This document shows, one piece after another, positions 59,579 through 64,000 of a stretch of DNA of 64,000 bases. Under the pieces are notes generated by a model. That model was not told the DNA's origin, made no database searches, and saw only the letters and a list, made by a program, of their open reading frames with translations. The stretch's first letter is position 1. Every line of letters starts with the position of its first letter. The position numbers and the translations under genes are program-made. The stretch is taken from the NCBI GenBank assembly GCA_026119855.1, contig JAOWBW010000180.1, positions 1 through 64,000 of the forward strand. The letters are read 5' to 3'. This stretch comes from Campanula takesimana. Lineage: Eukaryota > Streptophyta > Magnoliopsida > Asterales > Campanulaceae.

Positions 59579-62158
59579 TTAAACAAGACACGGAACAAGA
59601 GACTTCTTCAAGTTAGAAAATCTCTTATGGTTAAAAACTTGAATTAAATATTCATCTTTCAAAAAAATATTTTTAGACTCAAGCTTAGAAAGAAAACATG
59701 AATGGTTTACCATGTCTCGATAATCAACCGGTTCCTTACCTCTAGTTTGTATCCCTTCGTCTAATCTCCCTATCACTTGGGATATAGGATGGTTCTTTTG
59801 AATTCTCAACGGGGGAACTCTTCTGGCGGGATCATCTACTCTATTGGAGTCCTCATTATTTTCATTTTCAGCAACTGGACTGACTTCTGATGTTATCTCT
59901 GGTGTTGCCTAAAGTGCGGTAACACTGGGGCCAACATCTGGTCCAGCACTTATGACAACATCTGGTCCAACATAAATTTCAAATTCACTTTGAGGTTGTT
60001 CCATCTGTATCATGAGAGGATAATCACCTGGTTTATCTGTAACACTTAACAGATCGTCAAAAACAATGTTCGCAGATTCTTGAATAGTTCCCAAACATAA
60101 ATTATACACTCGATATGCATGATTGTCTTGAGAATATCCAAGAAAAATGCATTTATCACTCTTAGAGTAAAACTTAGCTAAGTAATCCCTGTCTTTTAAT
60201 ATGAAACATACACACCCAAACACATGGAAGTAATGTACATGTGGTTTCTTCCCATTCAAAATCTCATAGGGTGTCATTGTTAAACCAGGTCTTAGAAAGA
60301 CTCTATTTGAAATGTGACAAGCCGTGCTCAAAGCTTCAGCCCAAAATCTTTTTGAAATCCGTTTTGAAAATAACATGACACGGGCCATATCAAGCAATGT
60401 CCTATTTTTCTTTTCGGCCACCCCATTCCGTTGATGTGATTTTGATACCGAAAAATCATGGTTTATCCCCTTTTTCTTACAAAAAGTATAAAAGGAAACA
60501 TTTGCAAATTCTTTTCCATGATTAGATCTTATACGAAAAATAGGTGAGCAAAACATGTTTTTGATTTTGGAGTCCAAGAGTTTAAATTTATCTAAAGTTT
60601 CAGATTTTTTTCTTAGGAAATATACCCATGAAAACCTAGAGAAATCATCAACTATAACAAAAATATATCTCTTACCTCCCAGGCTTTCTACCTCGATTGG
60701 ACCCATCAAGTCCATGTGCAAAAGCTGAAAACAATGTGTTGTCCCGAAGTGTTGCTCTTGGTGTTGGGCAGCACACTGGGTAACACGAGTCTCTTCATTT
60801 TTAAGGCAGTCTCCACAAACCATTTTGTTATTAAGATTCAGTTTAGGGACTCCTTTGACAGCCTCATACTTGAAAATGTTCTTCAAGTTTCGATAATTGG
60901 CATGTCCAAACTTTTGATGCCACAATGTAGTGACATCTATTTTTGCCAAATGGCACACCTGTTTGTCTTCAACAAGATAACAATTGTCACTTGATCTAAT
61001 TCCTGTCATCACACAATTGTTAGTATAATCAAAGACTTCACAAGTATTTTTGTTGAATTTTACCTTTAAATTGTCATCACAAAGTTGGCTAATACTAATT
61101 AAATTAGCAACAAGACCATCTACATGTAAGACATTTTTTAAGGCAGGAAAACCAGTCACATTTAGTGTCCCTTTTCCTATTATATTGCTTTTACTTCCAC
61201 CACCATAAGTTACACTACCTCCTTGAAAAGATTCATAGTCTTTCAAAAACAATTTTGTTCCTGTCATGTGATGTGAACATCCACTATCAAAGTACCATGA
61301 TCCTTCAATATTTCTTTTTAAGGAAGTGTAAACAACATCGCATCTCAATTTAGACTTAGGTTTCCATGTCTTCTTTTTTGTGTTTTTGACCTTCTGACAA
61401 AATGTGTTATCTGGAGTGCTGGGTAACACTTCAGGTAACACAGAATAACTGGACTGTTTCTTTGAAAGAGTATTACACTTATTTTTAAAATGTCCAGAGG
61501 TGTGACAGTATTGACACACTTTTCTTTTGTCAGAAGAGTTATTAGAGAAAGAATTTTGATCAAAAGCACGTTCTTTCACAAAACATATTTCATGTTCATC
61601 ACAACTCAAAGAAGAAATAATTTTATCTAATGATTCTCGGATACCAATACCTGCTTTGAGAGGCTTACTCAAATTGAGAATCTCATCCAATTTGGATGAT
61701 CCGGTGTTGATTTTCTTTAAGGTGATTTCGGCTAAAGTCAATTTGGCCTTGACTTTCTCTAGCTCGGCATCCCTCTTGGATGCTTGAACTTCCAAGCGAG
61801 TCAAGTAGACCTTGAGTCCATCATTCATCTTGGTTAAAGTTTTAACCATTTTGTTCTCTTTCTTCCATTCCTTGAGCAACTCCTCATAAAGGTTCTTTAA
61901 CCCAACAATGAGTTCAGCTTTGCTCAGCTCATCCTCTTGTGAACTTCGTGCATCAAGGTTAGTGGAAACCACGAAACAAACATCATTATATGAACTGAAA
62001 TTGTTATACCTGACTGGTGTGGTCTCAGATGTTATCTCAGTGTGTATAACATCTGTGGTAACATGTTCAGTCTCCGAGTCACTTATTGTGACAAACATGT
62101 TTGTTTGATCAGGTTCTCCCTCCTGGAGATCGAAAGCCATGACAAAGGACCGAACCAC
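59579..62158 (-). pseudogene. SIRE-type gag-pol: gag coiled coil, zinc knuckle, protease, integrase, RT start
   Basis: Frame 59909-62158 (749 codons; the real start is perhaps the MAFDLQ Met at codon 7). Order: a coiled coil at about residues 75-165, knuckle CQYCHTSGHFKNKC (CX2CX4HX4C intact), protease WYFDSGCSHHMTG, integrase HHCC (WHQKFGHANYRNL and CGDCL) and core (LLHMDLMGPIEVESLGGKRY, DDFSRFSWVYF, HQRNGVAEKKNRTLLDMARV). The upstream capsid domain of SIRE gag is missing. After VGPSVTAL an in-frame TAG (59906-59908) is followed, in the same frame, by the RT N-terminal segment RIQKNHPISQVIGRLDEGIQ, which ends at 59579 without catalytic motifs. Protease and integrase look intact; capsid and RT would be supplied in trans. 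Confidence 0.9.
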
Positions 62159-62179
62159 TTAGTAACGTCAAGTGACCGG

Positions 62180-62191
62180 GCTCTGGTGCCA
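62180..62191 (-). promoter_or_regulatory. Primer-binding site of the SIRE-like element (variant)
   Basis: The minus strand reads TGGCACCAGAGC, two differences from the initiator tRNA-Met site, two bases from the LTR. Confidence 0.75.
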
Positions 62192-62193
62192 AT

Positions 62194-63163
62194 TGAAAAT
62201 GTTTGTCAAAGGCTTTCTGAGAACAGATGTTACCTCAAGTGTTAGGTAACACCCCAGGTAACACACGCTGACGGACAGAATACACACACCCGAAAATATA
62301 AGAGTTTTGCAGCGGAAAAATAAATAGCACAAGAGATATATTTTTCTCAAGTTATATAAATATAACTTGAGATGCCTAAATGGCGAAAACTTTATAATCA
62401 ATACTAATTACAAAGTCAAAAGGTTCCCTATAGCTAGTACAATATACGATCTATGGAACCAAAAGTAGAACAAAGTACGATGATCCTATCCTAGCCAAAA
62501 CACACTCAAACCCGAAGTATTTGAGTGTGGAAAAGAGTGTATGGGAGGGAGGATCTAATGAGCCAAGAAGTACTTTGCTCTTTGTGCTATGGATGTGTGT
62601 AAAATTTGGCTTGTCTTCAATCTTCATCCAAGCATCTATTTATAGCCAACCAAGACTTGGAAGCTACACAAATAATAGCCTTGGGCTGTTTGTGATCGTG
62701 TGAGGGGAGAGTGGAGTGAGTTGGCCATGATCTCCTATCTTCAAGGAAGACTTGGTCTTCTTTTCCATATTTTTCTCAACCGCTTTCTTGAAGCCCAAGT
62801 CCTTGCTTCTCCTTCTTGTACCTCATGCTTCCAAAGCCTTGTACATCTTCAATTAATCAGCAACAACAACTTTGAAATGGTCTCCCACGTTTTTCTCCAT
62901 ATTTAACACATGTTAAATATGTTTGAGACTCCTTCATTTACTCGCCAATTATGAATAAATCTCCATTAATTTTTCTTCCACATTTTAAGCTCTATAAACC
63001 AACTTTATTATACCTGAAAATATGGACCAACATCTAGAAAATAATATTATGACATTAGTATAAAAATTACATTAGAAAGAAATATCAAATTACAAAGAAT
63101 CTCGTCACAACACTTAGACTGTCAGGGCAACACCTGAGGTAACACCTCAGTTCTGCACTAGCA
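62194..63163 (-). repeat. 5' LTR of the SIRE-like element
   Basis: Same length as the 3' LTR; it ends CTAGCA where the other ends CTAACA. Followed by the TATGA duplication. Confidence 0.9.
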
Positions 63164-63168
63164 TATGA

Positions 63169-63479
63169 AGAATGCAAAAACAACGGGTAAATATAAAGTC
63201 ATAAAAAAGTGCCATAAAATGTGGCTTATAAAATCATGTGTCAAAATTTTATTGGTGTTTTTTATTAGAGTGTGTCAAGTCCACAATCGATGCAACCAAT
63301 AAAATATCGTCACCTCACTTTGTATCCATCATTTTGTAAACTTGTTTTGTTTCCTTAGCATTGCCCAAAACAACTTGAACGGCAAGGGTGGCTACTACAA
63401 ATTTTAAAAAGAAAAACTTGTTGATGTTTTCATTGACTTACACTAAAAATATGATGCTAGCTCCTTGAGTTTACACTGA
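63169..63479. other. Intergenic DNA, nothing recognised
   Basis: AT-rich, no coding similarity and no clear repeat. Confidence 0.5.
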
Positions 63480-63783
63480 GGAGGTGTTTGGCGTATCAAG
63501 CATCAAGTGCTTGACCCTTAATATAAAGTGCTTGATCCTTTAATATAATATAAGGGTAATTTGGAGGTAGGACGTATTTGAGCACTTTGGACGCTAGATG
63601 TTGGATGTTGAGTGAGGCTCTTACTCGTCAAGCAAGGATTTTGATTCTCAATGATTAAGAGGATGTTAGACATATTTATGTTGAATGAAAGAATAAAATC
63701 ATGCATCCTACCTTCAAATTACTCTTACATTATATCAAGCATCAAGCACTTGATGCTTGATGTTTGATGCACCAAACACCCCC
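63480..63783. mobile_element. Tourist-like (PIF/Harbinger) MITE, 304 bp
   Basis: GGAGGTGTTTGG at the left and CCAAACACCCCC at the right form terminal inverted repeats, extended by ATCAAGCATCAAGTGCTTGA and its complement. The flanks are TGA at the left and TAA at the right, a near-match to the 3-bp TAA-type target duplication. Confidence 0.7.
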
Positions 63784-64000
63784 TAAGACTCCGCCATATG
63801 TAGTCATGTAGATGCTTGGGGTTATAGAAAGTTCTCTCCCCGATCCGGAAAGATAATATCATTCGATTCTTTTTTGCCAGTGTAAGTGAATTTTAACTAA
63901 ACATTAATATCGGAATAATTGTTTCAATAAAGTTTAAAATATGTTATTGATAAATAACGTAACAATTAGGAAGTATAATTTTAAGGGTTAGTCTCCTGTA
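63784..64000. other. Right edge, nothing recognised
   Basis: AT-rich sequence without coding or repeat signal. Confidence 0.5.

Larger units (their letters stand above)
56417..63163 (-). mobile_element. SIRE-like Ty1/copia element, deletion derivative, very young
   Basis: LTRs of 970 bp at 56417-57386 and 62194-63163, about three differences seen. TATGA occurs at 56412-56416 and 63164-63168. The primer site next to the right LTR reads TGGCACCAGAGC (62180-62191, minus), a variant of the usual sequence. The purine tract CTCAAATTAAGGGGGAGAT (minus) lies at 57387-57405. The interior has one long gag-pol frame but lacks the gag capsid domain and most of RT and RNase H, so it must have moved in trans. 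Confidence 0.92.

Noticed and set aside
1..64000. tRNA, rRNA or other structural RNA genes
   Set aside because: None recognised on either strand; the only tRNA-like matches are retrotransposon primer-binding sites.

Overview
The window is nuclear DNA of a flowering plant, most likely a eudicot. It is AT-rich, has one intron-rich oxidosqualene cyclase gene, and is otherwise packed with LTR retrotransposons and small MITEs. I cannot name the species.

Layout. (1) 1-15584: an old minus-strand Ty3/gypsy chromovirus. Its 3' LTR is cut by the window start and its pol and gag are broken. A 7.5 kb plus-strand non-autonomous Tat-like element (5094-12638, TSD GGGGC) is inserted in it. (2) 15706-21346: the only host gene I can support, a minus-strand oxidosqualene cyclase of 17 exons that joins into an uninterrupted 766-codon reading frame. 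The chromovirus LTR ends 121 bp beyond its stop codon. A 2.2 kb solo LTR (21826-24010, TSD TTAAC) begins about 150 bp upstream of its TATA box. Its introns carry MITEs. (3) 24011-28197: intergenic DNA with a one-ended CACTA-like terminus, an AAT/ATT microsatellite and a TIR element. (4) 28198-55828: an old minus-strand Ty1/copia element split by five later insertions, each with a matching target-site duplication: a 3.7 kb solo gypsy LTR (TTTAG), a minus copia (AATAT), a plus copia (GTATG), a hAT-type MITE (GTGTAGTG) and a solo copia LTR (TTCGC). (5) 56417-63163: a very young minus-strand SIRE-like copia element (TSD TATGA) with a long gag-pol ORF that lacks the capsid and most of RT. (6) The right edge holds a Tourist-like MITE.

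The most unusual signal is a recurring paired-palindrome cassette. Unrelated retrotransposons here carry GC-rich near-palindromes of 10-18 bp, set in pairs 2-12 nt apart, with pairs about 30-45 nt apart when there is more than one. The palindrome sequence differs by family (CTCGTACGAG, GGCACGGTCGTGCC, GCTCGGCCGAGC, GCGACCGCAC, GGCGCCCGCC), but the architecture and position are similar: in the LTR 80-165 bp upstream of a TATA-like box, and again in the leader after the primer-binding site. Three LTRs of one copia group carry three different palindromes at the same offset. Such sequences would lie at both ends of the genomic RNA, so they could act in RNA dimerisation, cyclisation or packaging, or as DNA-level promoter or methylation elements. 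I know of no description of this, but I could not search.

All coordinates, splice sites, TSDs and LTR comparisons were read by eye. LTR difference counts are approximate.
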